Of a DNA stretch of 64,000 nt, positions 8,930-16,647 are shown one piece after another (position 1 is the stretch's first letter; every line of letters starts with the position of its first letter). The stretch comes from CAIXPS01 sp034430115 (lineage in GTDB: Bacteria > Chloroflexota > Anaerolineae > J036 > Brachytrichaceae): the NCBI GenBank assembly GCA_034430115.1, contig DAOUFG010000016.1, positions 1 through 64,000 of the forward strand, read 5' to 3'. The position numbers were made by a program, and so were the translations under genes. Below the pieces are notes generated by a model, which saw only the letters and a program-made list of their open reading frames with translations, had not been told where the DNA came from and did not search any database.

Positions 8930-10612
8930 ATGGCTATTGTTGGTAAGAGATTAGTAGATCAGATAAAACAGACTGGTTTCAAAGCGACGGCTGCCCAGCG
9001 CCTGGACGATGCCTTCACCCGCCTGACCACCGGCCTGACGTGGGATGACGTGCGCAGCGTGTTGCGCGGCGACCCACCTCCCCGGCCCAATCCGCGTGTT
9101 AAGCCCCACACCGAAAGCTTCTGGTTCCACATCCGCCCCACCTTTTATCACGAGGCGGTGACGACACTATATCCAACCTTCCGGTTGGGCTTTCTTTCCG
9201 CACTTTTCTTCGCTATCGAGATCGTCACTGGTATCTACCTGATGATCTTCTACACACCCTCCCCAGAGCGTGCCTATAGCAGCATGATCGACATCCTGAC
9301 AAACGTGCCCTTCGGCTCGTTTGTGCGCGATCTGCACCGCCTGGGCGCCGAGGTGATGGTGATCGTGGTAACGCTGCACATGATCCGCACGTTCACCACC
9401 GGCTCGTATAAGAAGCCGCGCCAGTTCACCTGGTTCACCGGCGTCGTGCTGCTCATCGTGACGCTGGGCCTATCGTTCAGCGGCTATCTGCTGCCCTGGG
9501 ATCAGTTGGCCTTCTGGGCGGTCACCATCGGCACCAGCATGGCCGACGCGGCGCCTGTGTTCGGCCCCACGGTAAACCTGATCCTGCGCGGCGCACCCGA
9601 CATCGGCGCAGGCGGCCTATTACGCTTCTATCTGCTGCACGTAGTGCTGTTGCCGCTCATCGGCATCATCTTCCTCGCCGTACACTATTACAAAGTGGTG
9701 CGTTGGGGGCTTAGCCTGCCGCCGGAAATGGAGCCCGTCGGCGAGGACAACGCCCGCAAAGTGCCGCCCGAAAAGCGCGTCAACTTCCTGCCCGACATCG
9801 CCACCAACGAGATCATGTACGCCGGGATCGCCATCGCGATACTGGCAATCTCAGCGGCCACCTGGTACTCGGCACCACTCGAAAGCCATTCAAACTCACT
9901 CGTGACGCCCTTGCACACGGTTGCGCCGTGGTACTTCTACTGGCTGCAGGGTCTGCTAAAGATCCCGCACATCATCCCCTTCCTGCCCAGCGACCTGGCA
10001 ACCGGCGTGGACAGGTTCTTCGCGAACGTCTTGGGGCTGACGCCCAAAGTGCTGTGGGGTATCGTCGTCGGCCCGTTGGTGTTCGTGATGCTATTCGCAA
10101 TTCCCTATATCGACCCCAACCCCAGCCGCCGCTATGGGCAGCGCAAAGTGATGTTAACACTGGGTGCGTTATTCGCGGTGCTTATCCTGTATCTTTCATT
10201 GGCAGGCATCCCGACGGGTGTTCCACTGACAGGCTTCGGCTACGTCGGCGGCACACCTGCGACTGAAATTGGACAGGAGTTCATGCCCGACGAGGGTGAC
10301 GGCGATCTGATGAAGATTCCTTTCGATCAACTGGTGGTGGGTGAATACACCGTCTCGCCCGATCCGGCGGTGGACGGCGCGCCGGAATTGAATAACGTCA
10401 TCAAGGAAATCTATTACGACATGCAGCGTCGCATCAACAACGCCGACCCCAGCGGGAAGACGCTTTCGCAAGACGCCACGGCAAAGGTGCAGGTCGTCGA
10501 GATACAGCCCGACCTGCGGCAGGTGACGCTCGTCATCAACTACACCGATGAAACCGGCACACCGCTAACGTTCTCAAAATATAAGTTCTTGCACAAGGAC
10601 TCCGAGCACTAG
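8930..10612 (+). CDS. Cytochrome b (fused b6/subunit IV type) with C-terminal soluble extension
   Basis: A 560-residue membrane subunit. Four haem-ligand histidines sit in two helices: HRLGAEVMVIVVTLH and, later, HVVLLPLIGIIFLAVH. The quinol-oxidation loop reads APWYFYW where mitochondrial-type proteins have PEWY. The last ~120 residues (after LSLAGIPTGVPLTGF) leave the membrane and form an acidic soluble domain that I do not recognise, ending TFSKYKFLHKD. GGAGCAGCGAGC precedes ATG. It lies 35 bases after the Rieske gene and 33 before the cytochrome c gene. Confidence 0.93.
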   Translation: MAIVGKRLVDQIKQTGFKATAAQRLDDAFTRLTTGLTWDDVRSVLRGDPPPRPNPRVKPHTESFWFHIRPTFYHEAVTTLYPTFRLGFLSALFFAIEIVTGIYLMIFYTPSPERAYSSMIDILTNVPFGSFVRDLHRLGAEVMVIVVTLHMIRTFTTGSYKKPRQFTWFTGVVLLIVTLGLSFSGYLLPWDQLAFWAVTIGTSMADAAPVFGPTVNLILRGAPDIGAGGLLRFYLLHVVLLPLIGIIFLAVHYYKVVRWGLSLPPEMEPVGEDNARKVPPEKRVNFLPDIATNEIMYAGIAIAILAISAATWYSAPLESHSNSLVTPLHTVAPWYFYWLQGLLKIPHIIPFLPSDLATGVDRFFANVLGLTPKVLWGIVVGPLVFVMLFAIPYIDPNPSRRYGQRKVMLTLGALFAVLILYLSLAGIPTGVPLTGFGYVGGTPATEIGQEFMPDEGDGDLMKIPFDQLVVGEYTVSPDPAVDGAPELNNVIKEIYYDMQRRINNADPSGKTLSQDATAKVQVVEIQPDLRQVTLVINYTDETGTPLTFSKYKFLHKDSEH

Positions 10613-10645
10613 ACGTACTGACTGAAACGTTATGAGGTATTGTGA

Positions 10646-11569
10646 ATGAGCATCATCAAAAGGATCGTCACCTTCAAACCGAGCCCTACCCTGCGCATCA
10701 TCATAGGCATGCTCTCTTTTGTGGGCATCTTGAGCGCTTGCTTGCTGGTGGGGTTATCGGACTTGACGCGCACGCTGGGCCAACAGGACGCGAAATATAG
10801 CGCACGCGCAATCGAGGCCGGCGCGCAGGTCTATTACGAACAATGCGCACGTTGCCATAGTGCAGATGGAAAGGGCATCGAAGGCCAGGGCCCCGAACTG
10901 AGCGGCATCCAGTTCCTTGGCAAGGTGGAAAATGGCGTAGAAACCCAAAAGAGCCAGCGCTTGCAAGACATCGGTTGGGCGGGCACGCTGGATGGCTATA
11001 TCCGCGCCGTCACATCATCCGGCATTCCGCTCAAGAGTTCCAACGTGTGGGAAGTCGTTCACCCCGCCTTTGCCCAATCTTACGGCGGCAACCTGCGTGA
11101 CGACCAGATCGAAAACGTCGCGGCGTTCATCGAGAACTGGCGCCAGGCACCCAACACCGGCACGGATCTGATTGAAGAGCCTAAGCCCGGCGAGGGACAG
11201 GTTGCGCAGGCGACTGCGGTGCCGCTCTCGCCAGAACAGCAAGCCGGCAAAGACGTGTTCCTGAAGCAGGGCTGCATCGCCTGCCACACGATCAAGGGCG
11301 TGTCCACTGGTGCGGTTGGGCCAAACCTGAGCAAGATTGGCGCGGATGCAGCGGAGATCATCACGAGTGATGGGTACAAGCAAACCCAGGGTAAAGCCAC
11401 GACCCCGGAAGACTTTATTCACGAGTCCATCATCAGCCCCAATACCTACATCGCCACCAACTGCCCCACCGGGCCATGCGCTGCGAATATCATGCCGCAG
11501 ACCTACGGCATCGACATCCCGGCGCAAGACCTGACCAACCTGGTTACCTACCTGGCTTCGCTGAAGTGA
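10646..11569 (+). CDS. Membrane-anchored dihaem cytochrome c
   Basis: A 307-residue protein with an N-terminal anchor (about residues 18-37) and two class-I cytochrome c domains. Haem sites are CARCH (residues 67-71) and CIACH (210-214); a distal Met is available in NIMPQTYG. A linker rich in Pro, Glu and Ala joins the domains. It would take electrons from the Rieske protein and pass them to a terminal acceptor, so the operon is a complete small bc-type complex. GAGG precedes the ATG. The operon ends at the terminator at 11597. Confidence 0.92.
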   Translation: MSIIKRIVTFKPSPTLRIIIGMLSFVGILSACLLVGLSDLTRTLGQQDAKYSARAIEAGAQVYYEQCARCHSADGKGIEGQGPELSGIQFLGKVENGVETQKSQRLQDIGWAGTLDGYIRAVTSSGIPLKSSNVWEVVHPAFAQSYGGNLRDDQIENVAAFIENWRQAPNTGTDLIEEPKPGEGQVAQATAVPLSPEQQAGKDVFLKQGCIACHTIKGVSTGAVGPNLSKIGADAAEIITSDGYKQTQGKATTPEDFIHESIISPNTYIATNCPTGPCAANIMPQTYGIDIPAQDLTNLVTYLASLK

Positions 11570-11596
11570 GCTTTTCTGGTTCCTGGAGAAAAAACA

Positions 11597-11633
11597 AAAC
11601 ACCCTAAAGGCCCATAAGACCTTTAGGGTGTTT
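11597..11633. terminator. Bidirectional rho-independent terminator
   Basis: Perfect 14-base arms (11597-11610 and 11620-11633) beginning AAACACCC and ending GGGTGTTT enclose a nine-base loop. It ends the cytochrome bc operon on the plus strand and, with its A-rich left side, the two tRNA-Ser genes on the minus strand. Confidence 0.9.
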
Positions 11634-11639
11634 GCTGAA

Positions 11640-11729
11640 CGGGGAGGCAGGGATTCGAACCCTGGGTGCACTTTTTAGGCGCACAACCGCTTAGCAGGCG
11701 GCTCCGATCGTCCACTCCGGCACCTCCCC
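11640..11729 (-). tRNA. tRNA-Ser (anticodon GCT)
   Basis: A 90-base class II tRNA: acceptor GGGGAGG/CCTCCCC, anticodon loop CTGCTAA (GCT) on a CCGC/GCGG stem, long variable arm pairing TGTGC with GTGCA, T-arm with GGTTCGAAT, discriminator G. CCA is not encoded. Confidence 0.95.
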
Positions 11730-11741
11730 AGATTCGCCAAG

Positions 11742-11829
11742 CGGAAAGGGTGAGATTCGAACTCACGGTGAGCACAAGACCCACAACGGTTTTCAAGACC
11801 GTCGCCTTAAACCACTCGGCCACCTTTCC
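11742..11829 (-). tRNA. tRNA-Ser (anticodon TGA)
   Basis: An 88-base class II tRNA: acceptor GGAAAGG/CCTTTCC, anticodon loop CTTGAAA (TGA) on an ACGGT/ACCGT stem, long variable arm, T-arm with GTTCGAATC, discriminator G. It is 12 bases upstream of tRNA-Ser(GCT), so both are probably cut from one transcript. Confidence 0.95.
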
Positions 11830-11880
11830 ATCGCGCGGCACCGTGCAACGACATCACGCTTCCGCAGACGCCGATGTGTG

Positions 11881-11909
11881 ACTATACCACGGCCAACGGT
11901 CATGGTCAA
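11881..11909 (-). promoter_or_regulatory. Promoter of the tRNA-Ser pair
   Basis: On the minus strand TTGACC (11904-11909), a 17-base spacer, then TATAGT (11881-11886), about 51 bases before the first tRNA-Ser. It overlaps the start of the divergent phosphotransferase gene. Confidence 0.75.
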
Positions 11910-12729
11910 CCGCATTACAATCCCTAAAATCGATATGTTTGACGATTTACCGGCAGAATTACAGGCGATTCTGGGCCAGGTGCAAATGTGGACCACGCCA
12001 CCGCAAGGCATGACATCGCGCGTGGCGCTCACCCATACGCAGCATGGCGACTTCGCCATCAAATATGCCACCGGCGCACTCTATAGCGCATGGCTGGCCC
12101 GCGAACATCGCGTATTGAGCGCACTCAGCGCGTTATCGCTGCCCACGCCCAGGGTTTATTGTTTTGCACGGCGAGATTTAGGGATCACCCCCGAACGCTG
12201 GCTCCTAATAGACGCGTTCCCTGGTGAAACGCTCTCGGCAGTGTTGCTGAGAACAACTACGCCCACCATTCGCCATGCACTGCTGCGCGACTTCGGGCAG
12301 ACCCTGGCGCGCATCCATCGTGCGGCGCCACTGCCAGCGCAATTACCAAGCCCCCAACCCTCCTGGCTGGACGCGATGTTGGATGAAGCCGCGGAGAACC
12401 TCGAACACTTCAACGTGGACGGCACACCGGCGCTACTAGCGCTCCTGCGCCAAACGCACCCGCCATCCGTCACCCCGACCCTGATTCACGGCGACTATAC
12501 GATCGACAACGTGATGGTGCATAACGGCCATATCACCGGCGTCATCGATTGGTCCGGTGGTGCAATCGGCGATCCGCGTTATGATCTAGCCTTGGCTACG
12601 CGCTTTCAACCAGAAGCCTTTAGCAGCAAACGAGAGGCTGACTTGCAGGCATTTTACGAGGGCTACGGGGCATCGCCCCTCAAGGATGCGGCGTTCGATT
12701 ACTTCAATGGCTTGTATGAATTCTTTTAA
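11902..12729 (+). CDS. Aminoglycoside phosphotransferase-family (APH) kinase
   Basis: About 275 residues of the APH/choline-kinase fold. The catalytic loop LIHGDYTIDNVMV (HGDxxxxN) and the metal-binding VIDWSGGAIGDP are intact; the N-lobe Lys is in GDFAIKYA. Such proteins phosphorylate small hydroxylated molecules (homoserine, methylthioribose, choline, antibiotics); nothing here picks one. ATG 11902 is preferred over a GTG at 11878 because the longer form overlaps the tRNA promoter region; ATG 11935 is also possible. argJ follows 20 bases later. Confidence 0.82.
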   Translation: MVNRITIPKIDMFDDLPAELQAILGQVQMWTTPPQGMTSRVALTHTQHGDFAIKYATGALYSAWLAREHRVLSALSALSLPTPRVYCFARRDLGITPERWLLIDAFPGETLSAVLLRTTTPTIRHALLRDFGQTLARIHRAAPLPAQLPSPQPSWLDAMLDEAAENLEHFNVDGTPALLALLRQTHPPSVTPTLIHGDYTIDNVMVHNGHITGVIDWSGGAIGDPRYDLALATRFQPEAFSSKREADLQAFYEGYGASPLKDAAFDYFNGLYEFF

Positions 12730-12749
12730 TAAAGGATACGCTTTCATCA

Positions 12750-13955
12750 ATGACTAACACGACCATAGCACATCTGCCTCTGGGCTTCAAAGCCGCCGGC
12801 GTTGCAGCACACATCAAGAAAACCGCTGCGCTTGACCTGGCACTCATCACCAGCGACCGAGACTGCACCAGCGCAGCACTCTTCACCACCAACAAGGTGA
12901 AGGCAGCCCCCGTGCTGCGCGACATGGCGCTGATGCGCGAACACGCGACCTCGCTGCGCGCCGTCGTCATCAATTCCGGTTGTGCAAACGCCTGCACCGG
13001 CGATCAAGGCTTGCGCGACGTCACGGACACCGCCGAATGCGTTGCACAAGCATTGGGCAACGACTTGCGAACCGAACAGGTTTTCGTCATGTCCACCGGG
13101 GTAATCGGCATCAGCTTGCCCATGGACAAATTGCGCACCGGCGTCGCGCTGGCGGCACAGCAGTTGGATGCAGCCGGGTTGGATCAGGCGGCGCACGCCA
13201 TTATGACCACCGACACACGCCCCAAGATCGCCTTCGCCCAGGAGACCATCGATGGGCAGACGTGCACCCTCACCGGCATTTCCAAAGGGTCGGGCATGAT
13301 CCACCCCAACATGGCGACTTTGTTGAGCGTGGTCATGACGGATGTACAGGTTGATCTGCTCCAGTTGCAACAGGCGTTGCATTACGCTGCCGATCACTCC
13401 TTCCATCGCATCAGCATCGACGGCGACACCAGCACAAACGACACGTTGCTGATCCTGGCAAACGGGGCCAGCGGGATACGCATCAACTCGCCCGAACAAT
13501 TCGAGCAATTCCAGCAGGTTTTGACGGGCGTCTGCCAGAGCCTGGCCCAGCAGATGGCGCGTGACGGCGAAGGGGCCACCAAGCTCATCACGCTCGACAT
13601 CACCGGCGCGCGCGACGAGCATATGGCCGACGTGGTTGGCCGGACAATCGCGAAGTCACCGCTGGTGAAGACGGCTTTTTATGGTGAAGACGCCAACTGG
13701 GGCCGCATCATCGCGGCGGCAGGCTATAGCGGCGAAGATGTGGACCCGCTACGCATGTCGCTCTGGTTTGGGCCGGTCCTGGTATTCCAAAGCGGCATGC
13801 CCACCCAATACTCAGAGGCGGAAGCGACGCAGGCCATCAAACCGCGCGAGGTGCAAATCCGCCTGGATCTCGGCCTTGGCAATGCACATGCCACCATCTG
13901 GACCTGTGACCTATCGCACGACTACGTCACCATCAATGGGAAGTACCGTACGTGA
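12750..13955 (+). CDS. argJ: Bifunctional glutamate N-acetyltransferase/amino-acid acetyltransferase
   Basis: A 401-residue ArgJ of the arginine cycle, which transfers the acetyl group from N-acetylornithine to glutamate. The precursor cleaves itself before the threonine of NMATLL (Thr190), within KGSGMIHPNMATLL, giving alpha and beta chains. ANSGCANACTG-like (INSGCANACTG) and the C-terminal NWGRIIAAAGY segments are as expected. AAAGGA precedes ATG. Other arg genes are not in the window. Confidence 0.95.
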   Translation: MTNTTIAHLPLGFKAAGVAAHIKKTAALDLALITSDRDCTSAALFTTNKVKAAPVLRDMALMREHATSLRAVVINSGCANACTGDQGLRDVTDTAECVAQALGNDLRTEQVFVMSTGVIGISLPMDKLRTGVALAAQQLDAAGLDQAAHAIMTTDTRPKIAFAQETIDGQTCTLTGISKGSGMIHPNMATLLSVVMTDVQVDLLQLQQALHYAADHSFHRISIDGDTSTNDTLLILANGASGIRINSPEQFEQFQQVLTGVCQSLAQQMARDGEGATKLITLDITGARDEHMADVVGRTIAKSPLVKTAFYGEDANWGRIIAAAGYSGEDVDPLRMSLWFGPVLVFQSGMPTQYSEAEATQAIKPREVQIRLDLGLGNAHATIWTCDLSHDYVTINGKYRT

Positions 13956-13956
13956 G

Positions 13957-14069
13957 GGAGATTAGAGATTGGCGATTAGAGATTGAGAAGTGAAGAATGA
14001 AACGTGAGAGGGTGATTGATTCACGTTTCACGCTTCATTCCTCAATCTCCAAGCTCTGATTCGCTAATC
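13957..14069. repeat. Intergenic repeat, GATTGGAGATTGG family (copy 1)
   Basis: Tandem variants of GAGATTRGAGATTGR run from 13957 to about 13990, followed by a hairpin with arms TGAAACGTGA and TCACGTTTCA, then CTCAATCTCC on the far side. The whole is an imperfect inverted repeat between argJ and icd. Related copies are at 45692 and 58678. Confidence 0.65.
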
Positions 14070-14076
14070 CACAATT

Positions 14077-14082
14077 TATAAT
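14077..14082 (+). promoter_or_regulatory. -10 box of icd, predicting a leaderless mRNA
   Basis: TATAAT ends six bases before the icd ATG at 14089; there is no Shine-Dalgarno sequence and no good -35. The transcript would start at or next to the ATG. Confidence 0.55.
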
Positions 14083-14088
14083 TGCCCC

Positions 14089-15501
14089 ATGCCATACAAA
14101 AACGTGACTGTTCCTACCAATGGCGCGCCTATCACAATGCACAACGGCGTCATACAAGTACCTGAAAATCCGATCGTTCCGTTTATTCGCGGCGATGGCA
14201 CCGGCCCAGATATTTGGGCCGCCAGCGTGCGCGTATTTGATGCGGCTGTTGAGAAGTGTTATGGCTCGCAGCGCAAGATTCACTGGATGGAGGTCTACGC
14301 GGGCGAATCTGCATTTCGCCGGTTCGGCGATTGGCTTCCGCAGGAAACAGTCGATGCGTTCAGCGAATTTCTGGTCGGGATCAAAGGTCCCCTCACCACG
14401 CCGGTGGGCAAAGGGATTCGCTCATTGAACGTAGCGCTCCGCCAGATGCTGGACCTGTACGTATGCCTGCGCCCGGTGAAGTACTTCGCCGGCGTCCCCT
14501 CCCCGGTCAAACGCCCGGAGAAGGTGGACATGGTGATCTTCCGCGAAAATACGGAGGACATCTACGCCGGGATCGACCTCGAAGCGGATAGCGAAAACGC
14601 GATGAAGCTGCTGACCTTCTTGAAGACGGAGATGCCCAAAGAATTCAAGAAGGTACGCTTTGGCGTCGATGCGATGAGCATGGTCGGCGTAGGCGTTAAG
14701 CCGGTGTCGAAGCCCGGCACCGAGCGGCTGGTGCGCGCGGCCATCGAATATGCGCTACGTTTCCACCGCAAGAGCGTCACGCTAGTGCACAAGGGCAACA
14801 TCATGAAGTTCACCGAAGGCGCCTTCCGCGATTGGGGCTATGCCCTGGCCACCCGCGAATATCGCGCCCAGGTGATCACCCAACGCGAAAGCTGGATCAT
14901 CGACAACCAGGATAAGCACCCGGAACTCAGCGTGGAAGAAAATGCCCGCCAGATCGACCCTGGCTACGACATGATGACCCCGCAGCAACAAACCGAGATT
15001 CGCGCCGAAGTGGCGCAAACGCTCCAGTTGATGCCCACGCATGGGCAGGGGCAGTGGAAGAAGAAACTGCTCATCAAAGATTCCATTGCCGACATCACGT
15101 TGCAACAGGTTCTCACCCGCCCCGACGAATTTGACGTGATCGCCACGCTCAATCTGAACGGCGACTACATCAGCGACGCGTTGGCGGCACAGGTCGGCGG
15201 CATCGGCATCGCCCCGGGCGGCAACATCAACTACGTCAGCGGGCACGCCATCTTTGAGGCCACCCACGGCACAGCGCCCAAATATGCGAACCTGGATAAG
15301 GTGAACCCTGGCTCGGTGATCCTGAGCGGCGAGATGATGCTGCGTTACATGGGCTGGGTGGAAGCGGCAGACGCCATCATCAGCGCGCTGGAAAAGACGA
15401 TTTCGCAGAAGACGGTGACCTACGACTTTGCGCGGCTCATGGAAGGCGCACAAGAAGTGAAGTGCAGCGAATTCGGTTCGGCGATCATCGCTAACCTGTA
15501 G
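14089..15501 (+). CDS. icd: Isocitrate dehydrogenase (NADP-type)
   Basis: A 470-residue TCA-cycle enzyme converting isocitrate to 2-oxoglutarate. Seen: VPFIRGDGTGPDIW near the N-terminus, the isocitrate-binding IRSLNVALRQ (the SxNxxLR serine loop), FRENTEDIYAGI, the catalytic-lysine region VHKGNIMKFTEGAF, and the cofactor region HGTAPKYA. The last resembles the E. coli-type NADP enzyme, as does the length with the extra inserted segment. A TATAAT stands six bases before ATG. The coenzyme is inferred from similarity. Confidence 0.95.
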   Translation: MPYKNVTVPTNGAPITMHNGVIQVPENPIVPFIRGDGTGPDIWAASVRVFDAAVEKCYGSQRKIHWMEVYAGESAFRRFGDWLPQETVDAFSEFLVGIKGPLTTPVGKGIRSLNVALRQMLDLYVCLRPVKYFAGVPSPVKRPEKVDMVIFRENTEDIYAGIDLEADSENAMKLLTFLKTEMPKEFKKVRFGVDAMSMVGVGVKPVSKPGTERLVRAAIEYALRFHRKSVTLVHKGNIMKFTEGAFRDWGYALATREYRAQVITQRESWIIDNQDKHPELSVEENARQIDPGYDMMTPQQQTEIRAEVAQTLQLMPTHGQGQWKKKLLIKDSIADITLQQVLTRPDEFDVIATLNLNGDYISDALAAQVGGIGIAPGGNINYVSGHAIFEATHGTAPKYANLDKVNPGSVILSGEMMLRYMGWVEAADAIISALEKTISQKTVTYDFARLMEGAQEVKCSEFGSAIIANL

Positions 15502-15519
15502 CGTGACTTCCGCATTCGC

Positions 15520-15865
15520 ATGCCCGCGATCCACCAGTTTCGACGCGATCTGCGTCTGTTCGATAACACTGCATTCAACGCCGCCATCCGCGAAGGTGGC
15601 GGCGGCGTTGTGCGGGTCTGATGCCCAACCCTACTCCCGGATATTCAACCCAGTGAGGCAAGGCCAGCGTTTTGACTCACAGGGGCATTACGCGCGCGCC
15701 TGCATGTCGGAGCCGGCCCATATATCACAGCGCTATCTTCACACGCCCGCGCAGGTGCAGCGCCAGAGTGGTTGTATCATCGGCAGAGATTATCCCATGC
15801 CCATCGCTGACCATGCCGTTCAAAAAGGTGAAAGCGTGCGCAGGTTCAAGGAGATTCGACAATGA
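15520..15865 (+). pseudogene. Deoxyribodipyrimidine photolyase remnant with large internal deletion
   Basis: Two ends of a photolyase are fused with the middle missing. An ATG at 15520 opens a 33-codon frame with the N-terminal signature FRRDLRLFDNTAFNAA and stops at TGA 15619-15621. In another frame, from about 15629 to 15865, comes the C-terminal end: PYSRIFNPVRQGQRFD, later SGCIIGRDYPMPI and DHAV. A whole enzyme has roughly 450-480 residues, so over 1 kb has been lost, with a frameshift at the junction. The FAD- and DNA-binding core is absent, so it cannot repair pyrimidine dimers. Its stop overlaps the next gene's start. Confidence 0.82.
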
Positions 15866-16629
15866 ATCAAGTGGAAATCGACTGGAACGACTTGAGCCAC
15901 GCATTTGAAAGCGGATCTTCCGAGGTGCGTTTCTACTTTGATCGCCAAACGGGAAAAGTGATCACGCTCACCGACGAGGCAATGCGTTACGCAGAAACGC
16001 CTCCCTATAGCCCTCTGCCGGATTGGATGCAAAACGCCATCTGGGAAGCGGCGCAGGTGCGCGACGGGTGTGGCAAGCGCTATATCCCCATCCCACCGGC
16101 CGATACTGCGGACGAATACCGTGACCTGGAGGCCTTCATCTCCACCGTGAATAGCCCTGCCTTGCAGAGCCAGCTCTGGCGGGCAATCCGCGGCAGTGGG
16201 GCTTTTCGCCGCTTCAAAGATACGCTGCTGGAACATCCGTCGGAGCGCCAGCGCTGGTTTGCCTACCGCGAGGGCCGCACCCTGGCACGCATGACCGAAT
16301 GGCTGGTCAGCATCGACGTGGAGCCAACCAACCCGCTGCAACCACCAACAGTACCCGGTTCTGAGGGCCAGGAACCTCAGGATGCACAGGCTGAGCGCCA
16401 GGAATTAATCGAGGAACTGACTCTGCTCTTGCTCTACCTATGCTCGTGGGAAGAGCAAATTCTGCCCGATATGAGCGCAATCAAGGCCTGGAAGGGATAC
16501 ACCTTCGAAACGCTGAATGCATTGGAAGATCGGGGATTGATCCACCAAAGCCGCAAAGCGAAGTCCGTTACGCTAACGGAGGAAGGCATCCAACTGGCGC
16601 GCGAACTGGAAATGCGCTTCAAGCCCTGA
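15862..16629 (+). CDS. UPF0158-family protein with C-terminal DUF6429-like domain
   Basis: A 255-residue soluble protein. Residues 1-150 match the UPF0158 pattern: EIDWNDLSHAFESGS at the start, FRRFKDTL and RWFAYREGRTL near its end. After a Pro/Gln/Glu linker (about 155-180), residues 185-255 form a helical unit (ELTLLLLYLCSWEE, FETLNALEDRGLIHQ, VTLTEEG) like the small winged-helix DUF6429 family. No function is known for either. AAGGAG precedes ATG 15862. The kinase gene follows 18 bases later, so the two may be co-transcribed. Confidence 0.78.
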   Translation: MNQVEIDWNDLSHAFESGSSEVRFYFDRQTGKVITLTDEAMRYAETPPYSPLPDWMQNAIWEAAQVRDGCGKRYIPIPPADTADEYRDLEAFISTVNSPALQSQLWRAIRGSGAFRRFKDTLLEHPSERQRWFAYREGRTLARMTEWLVSIDVEPTNPLQPPTVPGSEGQEPQDAQAERQELIEELTLLLLYLCSWEEQILPDMSAIKAWKGYTFETLNALEDRGLIHQSRKAKSVTLTEEGIQLARELEMRFKP

Positions 16630-16647
16630 TAAGCCAGGAGAGACAGC

